Below, piece by piece: positions 6,033-6,219 of a stretch of DNA of 6,219 bases. The notes under the pieces are model-generated. The model was given only the letters and a program-made list of their open reading frames with translations, did not search any database and was not told the origin of the DNA. The DNA comes from Actinomycetes bacterium. Its GTDB lineage: Bacteria; Actinomycetota; Actinomycetes; Propionibacteriales; Propionibacteriaceae. The DNA is taken from positions 1-6,219 of the forward strand of contig JAEYNS010000101.1 of NCBI GenBank assembly GCA_023412435.1, given 5' to 3'. Each line of letters opens with the position of its first letter. Position 1 is the stretch's first letter. The position numbers and the translations under genes were made by a program.

Positions 6033-6219
6033 ATGGGCACCGCAGCGGTGGTACGCAGGGCTGCCGCAGGCCTGGCCGCCTGCCTGATCGCCGCGTGTGC
6101 ACCGCCGGCGGAGCCCGGCTGGCGCCAGGTCGGGCTGCCACAGGGAGCCGCCGTGTCCAGCCTCGCCACCAGCGGGCAGGACCTGTTGTTTTTATTATTT
6201 CTCGTCGACGGCCCGCTCG
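6033..6219 (+). CDS. Putative lipoprotein, 3' end cut off by the window edge
   Basis: My translation from the ATG at 6033 gives 62 codons to the edge. The start MGTAAVVRRAAAG has a short basic n-region, then a hydrophobic stretch ending in CLIAAC, where Cys22 fits a lipobox (I-A-A-C). APPAEPGW, then VGLPQGAAVSSLATSG, follow. The latter resembles the first blade of secreted beta-propeller-like proteins, but too little is visible to name a family. No strong ribosome binding site precedes the ATG, and no other in-frame start lies nearby upstream. Codons 53-56 (6189-6200) are TTT TTA TTA TTT, out of keeping with the rest of the window. The reading frame stays open across them. The gene is divergent from the envelope block. 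Confidence 0.65.
   Translation, partial: MGTAAVVRRAAAGLAACLIAACAPPAEPGWRQVGLPQGAAVSSLATSGQDLLFLLFLVDGPL

Noticed and set aside
4432..6141. 569-codon open frame on the minus strand across the NlpC/P60 and four-cysteine genes
   Set aside because: The product is Arg/Pro/Gly-rich with no domain, and it overlaps three well-supported genes in other frames.

Overview
This window is about 6.2 kb of very GC-rich DNA (roughly 70% GC by eye) with GTG starts, tight gene packing and C/G-ending codons. The protein families (class II DAHP synthase, a RipC-like NlpC/P60 hydrolase, many small envelope proteins) point to an Actinomycetota chromosome. Propionibacteriales or a related order is a guess from protein style and cannot be proved here. 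I see no phage, IS, plasmid, tRNA, rRNA or CRISPR signal.

Left block (minus strand, 2978 to 1): an apparent three-gene operon read right to left. It runs from a PlsC-type lysophospholipid acyltransferase, through class II DAHP synthase (aroG, first step of the shikimate pathway), to a low-specificity L-threonine aldolase cut off by the left edge. The first two genes overlap by 4 bases (GTGA) and the second and third are 23 bases apart, so co-transcription is likely and plsC-aroG translational coupling is plausible. Divergent from plsC, on the plus strand (3038-3790), is an Est30/monoacylglycerol-lipase-like alpha/beta hydrolase. The two share a short AT-richer region at about 2979-3037.

Right block (minus strand, 5945 to 3768): an envelope module read right to left. 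It comprises an 85-residue protein with four cysteines in a C-x2-C-x6-C-x2-C pattern, a secreted coiled-coil NlpC/P60 peptidoglycan endopeptidase (RipC/CwlO architecture), and a putative lipoprotein metallopeptidase with an HEGVH motif (Peptidase-MA-like gluzincin). A 57-base gap before the NlpC/P60 gene holds a 7-bp hairpin right next to a strong Shine-Dalgarno sequence. A candidate promoter overlaps the end of the small gene. The last gene of this block overlaps the alpha/beta hydrolase tail to tail by 23 bases. Divergent from the block, on the plus strand from 6033, is the start of a lipoprotein that runs off the right edge. It contains an out-of-place AT-only patch at 6189-6200.

In Mycobacterium tuberculosis, from memory, genes of the same three families (aroG Rv2178c, acyltransferase Rv2182c, NlpC/P60 RipC Rv2190c) also lie near one another. 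The window therefore looks like a variant of a conserved actinobacterial envelope and core-metabolism neighbourhood rather than an acquired island. The least understood part, and the best candidate for something undescribed, is the trio of four-cysteine protein, RipC-like hydrolase and lipoprotein metallopeptidase.
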